Made by a program: the position numbers and the translations under genes. The notes under the pieces were generated by a model. It was not told where the DNA came from. It ran no database searches and was given only the letters and a program-made list of their open reading frames with translations. A stretch of DNA of 64,000 nt from Litorilituus lipolyticus. GTDB taxonomy: Bacteria > Pseudomonadota > Gammaproteobacteria > Enterobacterales > Alteromonadaceae. Each line of letters opens with the position of its first letter. Within the stretch, counting starts at the first letter, position 1. Of the stretch, positions 38,261 to 48,357 are shown piece by piece. The DNA lies in contig NZ_SAWY01000005.1 in the NCBI RefSeq assembly GCF_006439335.1, forward strand, positions 1 through 64,000, in the 5' to 3' direction.

Positions 38261-38298
38261 CTGATGAAATATATTTATATTAATGAGTATTAGGAAAA

Positions 38299-39609
38299 CT
38301 AAAAATCAAACTGTAAATAGACAGTGTTGTAATTACTACCACCTTTAATGCGGCCAAATTGTGATGCTTTTTCAAAAATAGATGAACGATGATGGATACT
38401 ATAACCAAGCCACGTTTTCTTCAAAGCGGGGCTATTGAATATATCACCTAAATTAATATCAAGGCTAAAATCGAGGGCATTCATTAACTCGCTAGGACGA
38501 TAGCCTTTTCTTTCCATTTCTGCGCGTTCAATATAAGTGACATTTGATACGTAAGATAATCCTTCTGCGACACCTAATCGCCATCTAACAGGCCAATCAA
38601 TAGTGTAATAGGCTTTGATCGCTAACACGTATTCTTGTTCTGAGTTTTGAACCTCAGAATCCCAATGCCAGACAAACCCTGTCGTTAAATAAATATCAAG
38701 TGGTAAGGAAAACAATTCATCTGTTAATGGATAGCCATAATAAATCGAAGTGAGCTGGTTGTTATATTCATCTTTAACACTATCACCACGAATAATATCA
38801 CCTATATTCGAGGGCGTTGCCCACCCATGAGCGACTCTCAAGTAATCTTTATTAGATAGTTCTGTTTTTTTCGGTTTACTGATGTCATTAAAAAAAGCAA
38901 AACCCAAGTACACTTCACTTTGCCAGCGTTGGTTAACTGCTGTGGCATCATAAGCATTATCATCAAGAGTGGTGGCACCTATCGAGCCAAGCAAATAGAA
39001 GTTACTTGCTACATGATAGCGACTTTCAAGGGTGGCATTTAAATCAAAGCCAGCACCAATTTTTTCATTGGTTAATTGCTCTAGTGCGTAATAATGACTA
39101 TTAAAACTAGCACTTTTATAGCGAGCACTAACTTTAGGCATGAACTCCCAGCTGCCATATTGTAAATACCATTGTTTAGTGAGGTTACCGTAGGGGTTAC
39201 CTTCTAAATCGGTAAAAAACTCTACATCCAAAAAGCTGTGTTTTGAGAAATGTCGCCTAGCTTGTATGCCTAAATCAATGGTATCTCCTTGCACTGCGTT
39301 TTGATATTCAGCAGGAATATCGAAAAATCGCATTCGTGCAATTGCATTGAGTTGCCAATCATCTTGTTGATAAAGGTGAGCACCGCCCTCTATACCGCGT
39401 AAAAAGAAAGTTTCGCCCTGAAAGAACATCATAGGTACAAAACTTGTGACATTGTCAGCATCTGTATCAAATGGAATTTCGGCATTACGCATTAAGGCAC
39501 CTATGCCCCATGATTGCTCTTGAAAAACCGAAGACTTTTTGTCAGAAGCGTAACTATGTGTGCTTATTAAAAATATTGAAAGCAATAGAAAAGTTAGAGT
39601 TCTATACAT
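38299..39609 (-). CDS. MipA/OmpV family outer-membrane protein, long form
   Basis: A 436-residue exported protein; signal peptide about 1-22. The first half (about 30-255) shows the MipA/OmpV pattern: WGIGALMRNAEIPF, SFVPMMFFQGETFFLRG, IDLGIQARRHF and repeated amphipathic strands. The second half (about 260-436) continues in barrel style and ends YLQFDF, with a terminal Phe. Typical MipA proteins are about 250 residues, so this is 1.7 times longer. The second half contains GYSIHHRSSIFEK, which recalls acyl-hydrolase barrel proteins such as PagL, but this resemblance is weak. Confidence 0.7.
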   Translation of the reverse strand: MYRTLTFLLLSIFLISTHSYASDKKSSVFQEQSWGIGALMRNAEIPFDTDADNVTSFVPMMFFQGETFFLRGIEGGAHLYQQDDWQLNAIARMRFFDIPAEYQNAVQGDTIDLGIQARRHFSKHSFLDVEFFTDLEGNPYGNLTKQWYLQYGSWEFMPKVSARYKSASFNSHYYALEQLTNEKIGAGFDLNATLESRYHVASNFYLLGSIGATTLDDNAYDATAVNQRWQSEVYLGFAFFNDISKPKKTELSNKDYLRVAHGWATPSNIGDIIRGDSVKDEYNNQLTSIYYGYPLTDELFSLPLDIYLTTGFVWHWDSEVQNSEQEYVLAIKAYYTIDWPVRWRLGVAEGLSYVSNVTYIERAEMERKGYRPSELMNALDFSLDINLGDIFNSPALKKTWLGYSIHHRSSIFEKASQFGRIKGGSNYNTVYLQFDF

Positions 39610-39734
39610 TTTTGTTATTAACCTACAAGTTTACAAACTATCTCATGAAAAAGAATCATAAGCATTTTTAAAGCAATAGTGTAACATTGAAGTATGGATT
39701 TATACCAAATTGATAAGGTTTTAGGAGAATAGAA

Positions 39735-40508
39735 ATGAAATTACTACTATCGACAGCTGTGTTAGTTTCAGCCATGGCAATAACTTTCCCAACAAGTGCT
39801 GATGTACTGACGTTAAAAGATGGTCAAAGCATTACTGGAACGTTAGTTTCACGAGACGCGAACGGGGTGGTTTTTGAAGTGGCGGGACAACAACTAACCT
39901 TTAAAAGTGAAAATATTGCAGATATTAGTTTTGGTAATGTAAAAGCTAAGCAAGCAGCAACTAATGATGCGCCAGTAAAAGCAGATAAGCCAGCTCAAAA
40001 GCCAGTTGCGGAAAAAGCTGATAAATCAGTAACGGTACCAACAGGTACACGTTTAGTTGTAAGAACCAATGCCAGTATTAATAGTAAACAGCATAAAGCT
40101 GGCCATAAGTTTACTTCACGGTTAGAAGCCGATTTAGTGATTGATGACACTGTAGTAGCACGACGAGGCAGTATGATTTATGGTGTCGTGAATGAAGCAA
40201 AGCGCTCTGGGAGATTAGCAGGGCGTTCAAGCATAGAATTAAAATTCACTGATATCATGATTAATAATCAAATGATGCCGATTTCGACCTCAGGTGTAAA
40301 AGCGGTAACTGAAGGTACCGCAAAAAGTACCGTTGGCACAACCGCAAGAGCAGCGGCTATTGGTGGTTTAATTAATGGTTCAAAAGGCGCACGTGATGGT
40401 GCAAAAGTAGGGGCGGGTGTTTCTATCCTAACGAGTGGTAATCAAGTAAACATTCCATCGGGTACCATGCTTGAGTTTCAGTTAACGGCACCGTTTAAGG
40501 CCAAGTAA
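39735..40508 (+). CDS. Exported protein with a small beta N-domain, hypothetical
   Basis: A 257-residue protein with a signal peptide (about 1-23). The N-terminal domain (about 24-70) reads VLTLKDGQSITGTLVSRDANGVVFEVAG, like a small SH3 or Sm-like beta barrel. A Lys/Ala/Pro-rich linker (about 75-98) follows. The C-terminal domain (about 100-257) begins VPTGTRLVVRTNASI, contains RRGSMIYGVVNEA, a Gly/Ala-rich helix (IGGLINGSKGARDGAKVGAG) and ends IPSGTMLEFQL. Two related strand motifs (GTRLVVRT and GTMLEFQL) flank the glycine zipper, so it may be a membrane-associated envelope protein. AGGAG lies before the ATG. Confidence 0.6.
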   Translation: MKLLLSTAVLVSAMAITFPTSADVLTLKDGQSITGTLVSRDANGVVFEVAGQQLTFKSENIADISFGNVKAKQAATNDAPVKADKPAQKPVAEKADKSVTVPTGTRLVVRTNASINSKQHKAGHKFTSRLEADLVIDDTVVARRGSMIYGVVNEAKRSGRLAGRSSIELKFTDIMINNQMMPISTSGVKAVTEGTAKSTVGTTARAAAIGGLINGSKGARDGAKVGAGVSILTSGNQVNIPSGTMLEFQLTAPFKAK

Positions 40509-40600
40509 CTATTATTGGCAAACATGCTGTTCTGAGTGCAGGTTTGTTATAACTCACAGAACATTCAATGACATTCACCAAATACTTGAATGATTAATAA

Positions 40601-40632
40601 AAAAGCCGTTCTCTATGAGTAACGGCTTTTTT
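40601..40632. terminator. Bidirectional terminator between the 39735 gene and pheA
   Basis: AAAAGCCGTT (40601-40610) and AACGGCTTTT (40621-40630) form a perfect 10-bp stem with a 10-base loop, followed by T residues and preceded by A residues. It serves two convergent genes. Confidence 0.85.
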
Positions 40633-40658
40633 AATCGTTAAATGTCATTACTTGTTAT

Positions 40659-41834
40659 TTAAATCTCAGAGCTAGGTACATTAGTTGGGCTAATGTGCTC
40701 AATGGGGTAGCACCCTAATACTTTAATGAAATTTGTATGCTTGGTTATTTCTGTAATTGCTTCTTGTAGGGCAAAGCTTTTTAAATTGGCTTCCACATCT
40801 AAGTAAAACATTTCTTCCCAAGGACGACCTTGAATTGGGCGTGATTCTAATTTACACATATTAATGCCTTTTTCTTTCAGCACTAATAAACACTCAACTA
40901 AGGCACCTGCTTTTTGACCCGTTGCAAAAATTAAAGCTGTTTTAGCGGGGATTTGTTCGGCAACATCAACAGCTTTTCTCGCAACCAAGATAAAGCGAGA
41001 GTGGTTTTCATTTTGGTTTGCAATAGATTGCTCTAACGCATGTAATTGATATAGTTGTCCGCCTTCTTCACTGCCAACGACGGCGATGGTTTCATCTTGC
41101 AGCTCAGCTGCTTGAGCCATGGCATCAGCAGTACTGTCACAGTATTCAATACGAATACCTTTTTGTTTATCTAAAAAGTTACTACATTGCGCAATGGGTT
41201 GGCCGTGGGCATAAATGGTTTTAATTTTATCTAATGAAGTATTTACTGCCGTCAGTAAGCAATGTTCAATAGGTTGGGTGATTTCACCGACAATTGATAA
41301 ATTAGTGTGTTGGAGTAAGTCATATACTTCGTTGATACTTCCTGAACTAGTGTTTTCAATAGGTAGCATACCGTAATCAACCTGGCCCGATTCAACTTGC
41401 TGTAAAATATCGCTGAAGTTTTGACAGCCTGACTCAACAATTTTTTCAGCACGACGAGAAAAATATCGATGACTAGCAAGGTAACTGTATGATCCTTTAT
41501 CACCTAAGAACGCCACACTTACTGTTGGCACTTGAATATCTGGATTAGCTAAGCTTTGTAAATAAGCTTGTTGATTAAGCACAGAGTCTTCAATAATACT
41601 TTGAAAAATACTGGTGACGTAGTGGGCATCTAGACCAACATCTTTACCACGCTTAATTAAGCTTATTAAAAGCTCTTGTTCACGTTGTTTGTCGCGAATT
41701 GGTCTAACTTGTTGTACTTTGCTTTTAGCAACATTCAAGGTGAGTGCTCTACGCTTAGCAAATAAAACTAACAGCTCTTGATCAAGCTCGGTAATTTGTT
41801 CACGTATTTTATTTAAATCTAGTTTTTCAGTCAC
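40659..41834 (-). CDS. pheA: Bifunctional chorismate mutase/prephenate dehydratase (P-protein)
   Basis: A 391-residue cytoplasmic enzyme that converts chorismate to prephenate and then to phenylpyruvate, the phenylalanine branch. The AroQ-type mutase domain is residues 1-90 (LNKIREQITELDQELLVLFAKRRAL). The dehydratase domain (about 105-285) has GDKGSYSY, IENTSSGSINEVYDLL and SRFILVAR. The ACT regulatory domain (about 295-380) has GALVECLLVLKEKGIN and ESRPIQ, the phenylalanine-binding motif. The start is a GTG. I see no leader peptide or attenuator upstream, only a promoter match. Confidence 0.96.
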   Translation of the reverse strand: MTEKLDLNKIREQITELDQELLVLFAKRRALTLNVAKSKVQQVRPIRDKQREQELLISLIKRGKDVGLDAHYVTSIFQSIIEDSVLNQQAYLQSLANPDIQVPTVSVAFLGDKGSYSYLASHRYFSRRAEKIVESGCQNFSDILQQVESGQVDYGMLPIENTSSGSINEVYDLLQHTNLSIVGEITQPIEHCLLTAVNTSLDKIKTIYAHGQPIAQCSNFLDKQKGIRIEYCDSTADAMAQAAELQDETIAVVGSEEGGQLYQLHALEQSIANQNENHSRFILVARKAVDVAEQIPAKTALIFATGQKAGALVECLLVLKEKGINMCKLESRPIQGRPWEEMFYLDVEANLKSFALQEAITEITKHTNFIKVLGCYPIEHISPTNVPSSEI

Positions 41835-41907
41835 TTTTTTACTCGCATTCTTATTGCTACTGGCAAACAGGTTTTCTAATAGAGCACCCTGTATTTTTCG
41901 AGTTGTT

Positions 41908-41937
41908 ACTCTAGCTATCTTAGCTTGATAGTGTCAA
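41908..41937 (-). promoter_or_regulatory. Candidate sigma-70 promoter of pheA
   Basis: On the minus strand a perfect TTGACA (41932-41937) is followed after 18 bases by TAGAGT (41908-41913), which keeps four of six -10 positions. The spacer holds a small inverted repeat CTATC/GATAG. Start would lie about 65 bases upstream of the GTG. Confidence 0.5.
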
Positions 41938-41993
41938 TACTTTCTTTAGAATGTTTTAACACTATCTATGACAGCAACAACTACACAGCGCGG

Positions 41994-42380
41994 TTAAGGT
42001 ATTGAAAGAAAAACGATGCTAAAACTGGGAATCGTTGCTACAGCCCAAGAAAGAGAGCGTAAAGTGCTCAAGTTAACAAGGTATAAAATGTTGTATAAGA
42101 CTCGAGCAACAATGTGAACTATAGCGAGTGTGATAATGGTATCTGAGGCGTTGTTAGTCGCAATAGCTAAAATGATCGCAGGCGCGAAAATAATGACGGA
42201 TTCAAAAGCATTTTGGTGAGCTGCAAGGGCTCTTGCGCCTATGCCAGTTAGTTTGTTTTGTTGGGCTCTAGGATGATTGTTATCATAACCACCTGCTTTA
42301 TTCATTGCCCAGGCTACAGGCCCTTTGGCTAAATAGGGCAGAATAAGACTGATAAAAAGACAGTAATATAAAGTGGTCAT
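41994..42380 (-). CDS. MAPEG family membrane protein
   Basis: A 128-residue four-helix inner-membrane protein of the MAPEG family (eicosanoid/glutathione metabolism in eukaryotes; role in bacteria mostly unknown). The family pattern is visible: ANKAGGY-like AMNKAGGYDNNHPRAQ after helix 1, ALAAHQNAFESVIIFAPA with the conserved Glu, and ARVLYNILYLV near 95. AGGAG lies upstream of the ATG. It sits between pheA and the penicillin acylase gene. Confidence 0.85.
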   Translation of the reverse strand: MTTLYYCLFISLILPYLAKGPVAWAMNKAGGYDNNHPRAQQNKLTGIGARALAAHQNAFESVIIFAPAIILAIATNNASDTIITLAIVHIVARVLYNILYLVNLSTLRSLSWAVATIPSFSIVFLSIP

Positions 42381-42413
42381 GTAAACTCCTGATTTTTGTT
42401 GTTATTAATTAAA

Positions 42414-42439
42414 CGAAAGCCTTTATTAAAAGGCTTTCG
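42414..42439 (-). terminator. Probable terminator after the penicillin acylase gene
   Basis: CGAAAGCCTTT (42414-42424) and AAAGGCTTTCG (42429-42439) form an 11-bp stem with a 4-base loop, about 50 bases past the stop at 42490. The minus-strand tail is T-rich. Confidence 0.65.
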
Positions 42440-42489
42440 CTTTGATAGCTAAACTGTTCGTTAAATGTCTAAATATTTGTTTGGTTGTG

Positions 42490-44979
42490 CTAGTAACTAA
42501 GTAAGGTTAGCTTATAGACGGTTTTACCGGGTAAAAAGGCAGAGGCTCTTCCTTGTTCCCAATCTTCATGACCTTTACCGTAATAAGGACTCCAAGGGTG
42601 TCCAGATTGGCTAGTTGGCATATGAAATATGCCTGTTTCTTCATGGCCAGGTGAAACTATCATACGTTCTGATGCACCAAATGATTTCCCTTGTACTTTC
42701 GGCATGTAACTGTCACCTGATAAAGCATTAGCAGGCATATCTAGCCAATAACCTATAATGGGAACGGCATTACTTAATGGGTGCTTTATCGTCGTGGTAT
42801 TTTGTTGACCCCATGTTGCTGCGGATAGCGGTTGCTCTGAACCATCATCGGTTGTTTTCATATCACTAATTGTTTGCATAAGTGCTTTTTTAAACAAGGC
42901 TTGCCAACTTGACTCTGGGCGCATCAAAAAGTTATCAGGTTGTGTATTAACTAATTGCCATAAAGGTGTTTCTATTTGATGGCGAATGGCGCGGAAACTG
43001 TATTGTTCATCGAGTGATTTAAAGGTGGAATTTAACTCTGAAAAGAGTAAGTCTCTTAATGCGATTCTAAAGTTTCTAACTAATCGATAGGCCACGGAGC
43101 CTGTACTCGCGATTAGTTTGCTTTCTTTCATTAAGATGGTTTTCGCTTCCAAAAACTCTGCTTGGCCAGCGATTGTCTGTTCAGTCAGAACATTGTTTAA
43201 CAAAAACGCTTGCCACCTAGTTAAGAATATTGCCTGATCATCAAGGGCGATATCGAGTAACTCTTGCTCACTAAAGCTTGCTTTAGCAAAAAGCTTATCT
43301 CTAATTTGTTTTGAACGAGCTCCTAAGGCATAACCTCCGTTGCCTAGTTTCGCTAGCATTTCATCACCCACTACACGTGAGTTTGCAGTCCATAGTCTAT
43401 GTTTTTTCGGGTTAAGTACACGTGGATATTCTTGTGGAGTTAAGTAACCCTGCCAAGCATTTTCCCCTGTTGCCCAGTTCATCGGCGTGTCACCAATGTC
43501 ACCGACCTTTTTGGGAATAGCGCCCATAATTGTCCAACCGATATTACCTTCGTTATCACCTACCATCATGTTTTGAGCAGGGATGCCAGAGCGTGCGGCA
43601 ATATCAAACGCTTGCTCTACATTTTTGGCTGACTCTAGCGCGATTGCGTGTAAATTGATTGCCTCTTTGTCATGAGCAACCCATCGATAAGCAAGTAGTG
43701 CTCCTTGATGATTTTTACCGATAACAGGCCCCCAAATAGTCTCTTGAACATTCACTTCAGTGGCTTTTTGATCTTTTATCGCGATTACTTCTCTTTCAGA
43801 TTTAAATGCCTTATAGCCGTCTGGGGTTAGGTATTGAGTATTGTCTTCATTGGTCACAAGTTCAATAACATCACTGTAATCACCATAACTGTTGGTGAAA
43901 CCCCAAGCGATATTTCCGTTACTACCGACTACAATATTTGGCGTGCCAGGAAGGGTGGCACCGGTTATTTTTATTTGCTCACTGTTTTGTGGGTACTCAA
44001 AAGAAGCTCTAAACCATGTGTTTGGTACTCGAATGCCTAAGTGCATATCATTAGCAACAATGGCACTACCAGTGGTACTAATATTGCCGGCCACAGCCCA
44101 GTTATTTGAACCTGGAAAATATTCTGTTCTATATTTTTCAGTTAATCCAGAAATTGTTTGGCTTGTTTGTGAATCGACTGCTTGCGCTGAATTACCTTGA
44201 TATTGCGAGCTTTGTTTATTTAAGCTTATATACCTATGGTCACTCATATACGATTGTTTTGCTGATGCTGAAGGCCATGGTAGTTCTGGCAGGGCTGCTG
44301 GTTCATATTGTGTTCCATCAATCGCAGCATCCCAAATGCTGCCTTTAGGATTTAAAAAGTCATAAACGTCAGCTCGAAGCAAGGCTTTCATTAAGCCTAA
44401 GGTACGCTCTCTTTGGCCATCGTGGTATTGCAAATCAATGTACATACTGAAAATAGCAAGGATTGAATCTTCTTCACTCCATAAAACTGGTTCTTGCTGT
44501 AAAAGAATATACTCAAAGGGGGTACCTTTAAGGTATTTTAGCCCTTGGTTTACACCGCGAGTATAGGCTTGCAGTAAGTTAACTTGTTCATCAGGTAATT
44601 GGCTAACTATGTTTCGAGCCCTATTTCTAAAACGATGCCTTCTGATAGATTTGTCATAATTTACGGCTTTTTCACCAAATAAGCTGGAGAGCTCACCGGC
44701 TGAATTACGACGTAGTAAATCCATTTGGAAAAAACGCTCTTGAGCGTGAATAAAGCCTGTTGCTACGGCAATATCGAGTCTATTTTCTGCTTTTATGGTG
44801 GCAATACCAAGTTCATCGCGCTCAATAATGGCAGTTTTTGATAAACCGAAAACCGTTTCTTTTCCATCTAGTATGGGTAGGGCACCATCAATTCGGCTGA
44901 ATACCCATGTTGCGATAGTTGCAATGACCAAAGAGCTGACAAGGAGAAGCCAAATGAAGATTTTTTTTGTTTTGTTCAT
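42490..44979 (-). CDS. Penicillin acylase family protein (Ntn hydrolase)
   Basis: An 829-residue membrane-anchored or exported amidase of the N-terminal nucleophile family. A hydrophobic anchor lies at about 8-28. The alpha-chain region is followed by the self-cleavage site in PGSNNWAV near residue 290, where Ser would become the N-terminal nucleophile of the beta chain. Other family features are NDMHLGIRVPNTW, ITGATLPGTPNIVVGSNG and AFGFTNSYGD-like WGFTNSYGD, and the Asn in the beta chain (ARSGIPAQNMMVGD). Members hydrolyse penicillins, acyl-homoserine lactones or other amides; which one applies is not decidable. Quorum-sensing acylase activity is possible. Confidence 0.9.
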   Translation of the reverse strand: MNKTKKIFIWLLLVSSLVIATIATWVFSRIDGALPILDGKETVFGLSKTAIIERDELGIATIKAENRLDIAVATGFIHAQERFFQMDLLRRNSAGELSSLFGEKAVNYDKSIRRHRFRNRARNIVSQLPDEQVNLLQAYTRGVNQGLKYLKGTPFEYILLQQEPVLWSEEDSILAIFSMYIDLQYHDGQRERTLGLMKALLRADVYDFLNPKGSIWDAAIDGTQYEPAALPELPWPSASAKQSYMSDHRYISLNKQSSQYQGNSAQAVDSQTSQTISGLTEKYRTEYFPGSNNWAVAGNISTTGSAIVANDMHLGIRVPNTWFRASFEYPQNSEQIKITGATLPGTPNIVVGSNGNIAWGFTNSYGDYSDVIELVTNEDNTQYLTPDGYKAFKSEREVIAIKDQKATEVNVQETIWGPVIGKNHQGALLAYRWVAHDKEAINLHAIALESAKNVEQAFDIAARSGIPAQNMMVGDNEGNIGWTIMGAIPKKVGDIGDTPMNWATGENAWQGYLTPQEYPRVLNPKKHRLWTANSRVVGDEMLAKLGNGGYALGARSKQIRDKLFAKASFSEQELLDIALDDQAIFLTRWQAFLLNNVLTEQTIAGQAEFLEAKTILMKESKLIASTGSVAYRLVRNFRIALRDLLFSELNSTFKSLDEQYSFRAIRHQIETPLWQLVNTQPDNFLMRPESSWQALFKKALMQTISDMKTTDDGSEQPLSAATWGQQNTTTIKHPLSNAVPIIGYWLDMPANALSGDSYMPKVQGKSFGASERMIVSPGHEETGIFHMPTSQSGHPWSPYYGKGHEDWEQGRASAFLPGKTVYKLTLLSY

Positions 44980-45139
44980 AAAGGTAATAGTCGATGGTAC
45001 GATGACTAGTAGATTACCTGAATTATTGTGTTATTGCACCTAGGATGGCTTGCTCTTTTACGGGGATGTTTTTTTGACAAAAAGCTCAAACTATTTATTA
45101 AGTTGAGCTTATAGTTTTTAAGGAAATTGTAAATGGAGC

Positions 45140-45550
45140 TTAGCTATAGCTAGCTTTGCATTTAGCTATTGAAACTTCTTCTTCCAACTCTTCATGAGGT
45201 TGCTCGGGTTCTGCAACTAAACTTTCTTCGTCTGATGAGAAAAAAGAAATGACTTGTTGTAATGTTTCATTAAAGTTTACTGCCGCTTCAAAGAATTGAT
45301 TATGCTTATTGCCTATTAATTTAGGTGATGAATAAGTGTGAGTTAAGTCATTGTTAGCACTAAAGGTAACTGTCGTGGTTTTTATTGAGTTATTAAACGC
45401 AGAACTTGTTAAATTATTGTAACTAATCATATTCGTTTTAGCATTAACAACAGGCTGAACGGCTAAAGGTTGCGCGGCAAAAGAGTATAAACTTGTACAT
45501 AAAGCCGTGGTAATTATGCTTGATGCTAGTAACAGTTTAAATGATCTCAT
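45140..45550 (-). CDS. Small exported protein, hypothetical
   Basis: A 136-residue protein with a signal peptide (about 1-26, ending SFAAQ) and a strong AAGGAG site upstream. The mature part is polar, Asn/Ser/Thr-rich, with a Glu-rich C-terminal region (EPEQPHEELEEEV) and a final KCKASYS. No family is recognised and it has a low-complexity look, but the signal peptide and ribosome site argue it is real. Confidence 0.5.
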   Translation of the reverse strand: MRSFKLLLASSIITTALCTSLYSFAAQPLAVQPVVNAKTNMISYNNLTSSAFNNSIKTTTVTFSANNDLTHTYSSPKLIGNKHNQFFEAAVNFNETLQQVISFFSSDEESLVAEPEQPHEELEEEVSIAKCKASYS

Positions 45551-45782
45551 TGCTATCTCCTTAGCTTAAAGGCTTATCTTTCATATATTGCAGTAAAGAC
45601 AAGCTGATATATATCGTTACAGTTATTTTACATTTTTACTATATGATCAAATTTAACCTAAAGCTAACGTCATGGGATGAGCTGCTAGTTATTTGAGATA
45701 AACTGTTGCTTAAACCATCAATTAGCTTATTAAGATATGAACGGGGAAATGATTATATTATTTCAAATAGTGATGAGTTGTA

Positions 45783-45818
45783 ATAAAAAATGACTAACAA
45801 ATATATTGTTAGTCATTT
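45783..45818 (-). terminator. Terminator after malate synthase G
   Basis: On the minus strand a 13-bp stem (arms 45788-45800 and 45806-45818, AAATGACTAACAA type) with a 5-base loop is followed by a run of T residues, about 25 bases past the glcB stop. Confidence 0.85.
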
Positions 45819-45843
45819 GATTTTTAAAGTAAATACTCTGTTT

Positions 45844-48024
45844 TTATAAAGAGTTTAATTCTCGTTTTTTTTCTAATCTAAATTGATGTAACAAAGGTTC
45901 AGTATAGCCGTTTGGCTGTTCAGTACCTGAAAACACCAAAGCACTTGCCGCTTTAAAGGCAATACTTTCACTGAAATTGCTACTCATGGCTTGGTACTCG
46001 GTATCGTGAGCATTTTGAGCATCAACAATTTTTGCCATTTTCTCTAAACTGGTTTGTACTTGCTCTGTGGTACAAATCCCATGATATAGCCAGTTAGCAA
46101 TATGTTGGCTTGATATACGCAATGTTGCTCTGTCTTCCATTAAGCCGACATCATTAATGTCAGGTACTTTTGAACAACCAACACCTTGGTCAACCCAGCG
46201 AACAACATAGCCTAAAATACCTTGAGCATTGTTATCAAGTTCGGCATTTATCTCTTCCTCAGACCAATTTGTGTCTTGAGCTAACGGTATGGTGAGTATA
46301 TCGTCAAGTTTTGCTGGTTGACGCTGCTTTAATTGCTGCTGGAGCGCAAATACATCAACATGATGATAATGTAAGGCATGCAGTGTAGCGGCAGTAGGTG
46401 AAGGTACCCAAGCTGTATTTGCTCCTGCTTCTACGTGGCCAATTTTAGCTGTGATCATATTGGCCATTTGATCAGGTATAGGCCACATCCCTTTACCAAT
46501 TTGCGCTTTTTTACTGAAACCACAGGCAAGGCCGATATCAACATTGTTATCTTCATAGGCACTTATCCAGGGTGTGTTTTTAATATCAGCTTTTCTTGCC
46601 ATGGCTCCTGCGGCCATTGAGGTATGAATTTCATCACCGGTTCTATCTAAAAAGCCTGTATTAATAAATACCACGCGATCTTTTGCGGCATGAATACAGT
46701 TCTTTAAATTCACACTTGTACGTCTTTCTTCATCCATAATGCCCATTTTAATGGTGTTAGCTTCAAGTGATAAGGCTTGCTCAACACGAGAGAATAACTC
46801 ATTAGCAAAACGCACTTCTTGAGGGCCATGCATTTTAGGTTTTACGATATAAATGGAGCCTTTATTTGAGTTATTTAATTCATTGGCGTTTTGGATGTCA
46901 TGTAAAGCAATAAGTGAAGTGATCATTGCATCCATAATGCCTTCAGGAACTTCATTGCCATGCTTATCAATAATGGCATTGTTCGTCATTAGGTGACCAA
47001 CATTTCTCACAAACATTAAGCTTCGACCTTTTAGCTTTATATCGTTGCCTGAAATGGTTTGATAGCTTTTGTCAGCATTCATTTTTCGAGTGAATTGATG
47101 GCCGGCTTTAGTGATATCACTAGTTAACGTCCCTGTCATAAGACCTAGCCAGTTTCGATATGCTAATACTTTATCTTCACCATCAACCGCAGCTACAGAA
47201 TCTTCACAATCCATAATAGTCGTTAAAGCGGACTCTAAATTAATATCACTTAATCCAGCAGCATCTTCTTTACCTATAGGGCTGTTAGCATCAAAGATTA
47301 ACTCAAGGTGCAAGCCATTGTGTTTTAATACAATGGTCTCTGGTTGATTGATGGGCCCTGAAAAGCCAATGAAGCTGTCAGCATCTTTTAAAGCACTTTG
47401 TTGCCCATCTTTGAAGCTCACCATGAGTTGTTGTTCATTTAAATGATAAGCTACTACGTCTTGATGGCTACCTGTAACCAGTGGAATTGCTTGATCTAAA
47501 TAGTTCTTAGCAAATGAGATTACTTTTGTTCCGCGAATAGGGTTATAGCTTTTGTTTTTTTCTGCGCCGTCTTCCTCGCTAATGGCATCTGTACCATATA
47601 GAGCATCATATAAACTACCCCAACGTGCATTTACGGCATTTAAGGCAAAACGTGCATTCATAATAGGCACAACAAGCTGCGGTCCCGCAATGGATGCTAA
47701 CTCATCATCAACATTAGTTGTTGTAATTTGAAAGTCAGCGACCTCAGGTTCTAGGTAATTAATCTCTTGCAGGAAACTTTTGTAGGCAGAGAAGTCAAAG
47801 TTAGCGCCTTGATTGCTTTTATGCCATTGATCTATTTGATCTTGCATATCGTCACGCTTGGCAAGTAATTGGCGATTCTTGTCACTTAAGTCGTCAATGA
47901 TGCTGGCAAATTGCTGCCAAAAGTTTGAGGAGGAAATGTTTAACCCTGATAAGGCTTCTTCTTCAATAAAATTATAAAGGCATTGACTTACATGTAGTTT
48001 TTCAATGGCAACTCTTGATGACAT
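45844..48024 (-). CDS. glcB: Malate synthase G
   Basis: A 726-residue cytoplasmic enzyme that condenses glyoxylate and acetyl-CoA to malate, the second step of the glyoxylate shunt. It is full length for the G isoform (about 720). Recognisable segments include [36 protein letters not shown] (near 275; catalytic Glu/Asp metal site), [39 protein letters not shown] and [17 protein letters not shown]-like [21 protein letters not shown] lies upstream. The isocitrate lyase gene is 2.7 kb away on the other strand. Confidence 0.97.
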   Translation of the reverse strand: MSSRVAIEKLHVSQCLYNFIEEEALSGLNISSSNFWQQFASIIDDLSDKNRQLLAKRDDMQDQIDQWHKSNQGANFDFSAYKSFLQEINYLEPEVADFQITTTNVDDELASIAGPQLVVPIMNARFALNAVNARWGSLYDALYGTDAISEEDGAEKNKSYNPIRGTKVISFAKNYLDQAIPLVTGSHQDVVAYHLNEQQLMVSFKDGQQSALKDADSFIGFSGPINQPETIVLKHNGLHLELIFDANSPIGKEDAAGLSDINLESALTTIMDCEDSVAAVDGEDKVLAYRNWLGLMTGTLTSDITKAGHQFTRKMNADKSYQTISGNDIKLKGRSLMFVRNVGHLMTNNAIIDKHGNEVPEGIMDAMITSLIALHDIQNANELNNSNKGSIYIVKPKMHGPQEVRFANELFSRVEQALSLEANTIKMGIMDEERRTSVNLKNCIHAAKDRVVFINTGFLDRTGDEIHTSMAAGAMARKADIKNTPWISAYEDNNVDIGLACGFSKKAQIGKGMWPIPDQMANMITAKIGHVEAGANTAWVPSPTAATLHALHYHHVDVFALQQQLKQRQPAKLDDILTIPLAQDTNWSEEEINAELDNNAQGILGYVVRWVDQGVGCSKVPDINDVGLMEDRATLRISSQHIANWLYHGICTTEQVQTSLEKMAKIVDAQNAHDTEYQAMSSNFSESIAFKAASALVFSGTEQPNGYTEPLLHQFRLEKKRELNSL

Positions 48025-48357
48025 AAAATCCTCTCTTTAATGCGCTGTTTATGGCTAAGCTATAGGATAAATTTAAGTGAAGCGATCCACTTTGAATTAG
48101 CTGGTAATAAATAGTAGTGATAATACTAGGGGGGATTATCACTACTGGCAATAGTTGTCATTGGCATATTAAAGCCATTCATCATGAAAAACCGCTTATA
48201 TAAATAAATGCTTGTTTTTAAATTGTTGATAATTAGCGATATTTTGATTTTTGGTTTTAATGCCATCAATAGCATTGTACTGGATTATAATTGTCATTCA
48301 CGACGTGAATGATTGGTGTGCTAATTGTTACTAAGTCTGTTTTTAGAGAATTATTAA
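48025..48357. other. 333-base region upstream of glcB
   Basis: No gene is seen. It lies between the 3' end of lrgB and the start of glcB and must hold the glcB promoter. The only clear structure is the palindrome at 48294-48312, listed separately. Confidence 0.5.
48294..48312. promoter_or_regulatory. Palindrome upstream of glcB, shared with the aceA promoter
   Basis: TCATTCAC-GAC-GTGAATGA is a perfect 8-bp inverted repeat with a 3-base centre, about 270 bases upstream of glcB. Its 15-base core ATTCACGACGTGAAT matches 13 of 15 bases with 50601-50615 upstream of aceA. The core has the T-N11-A form of LysR sites. No T-run follows on either strand, so a terminator is unlikely. Confidence 0.5.

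Noticed and set aside
41835-41993. pheL-type attenuator before pheA
   Set aside because: No Phe-rich short frame and no alternative hairpins with a T-run were seen. Only a promoter match is present.
48294-48312. Palindrome as a terminator of lrgB
   Set aside because: No T-run follows on either strand, and the sequence recurs upstream of aceA, which argues for an operator.
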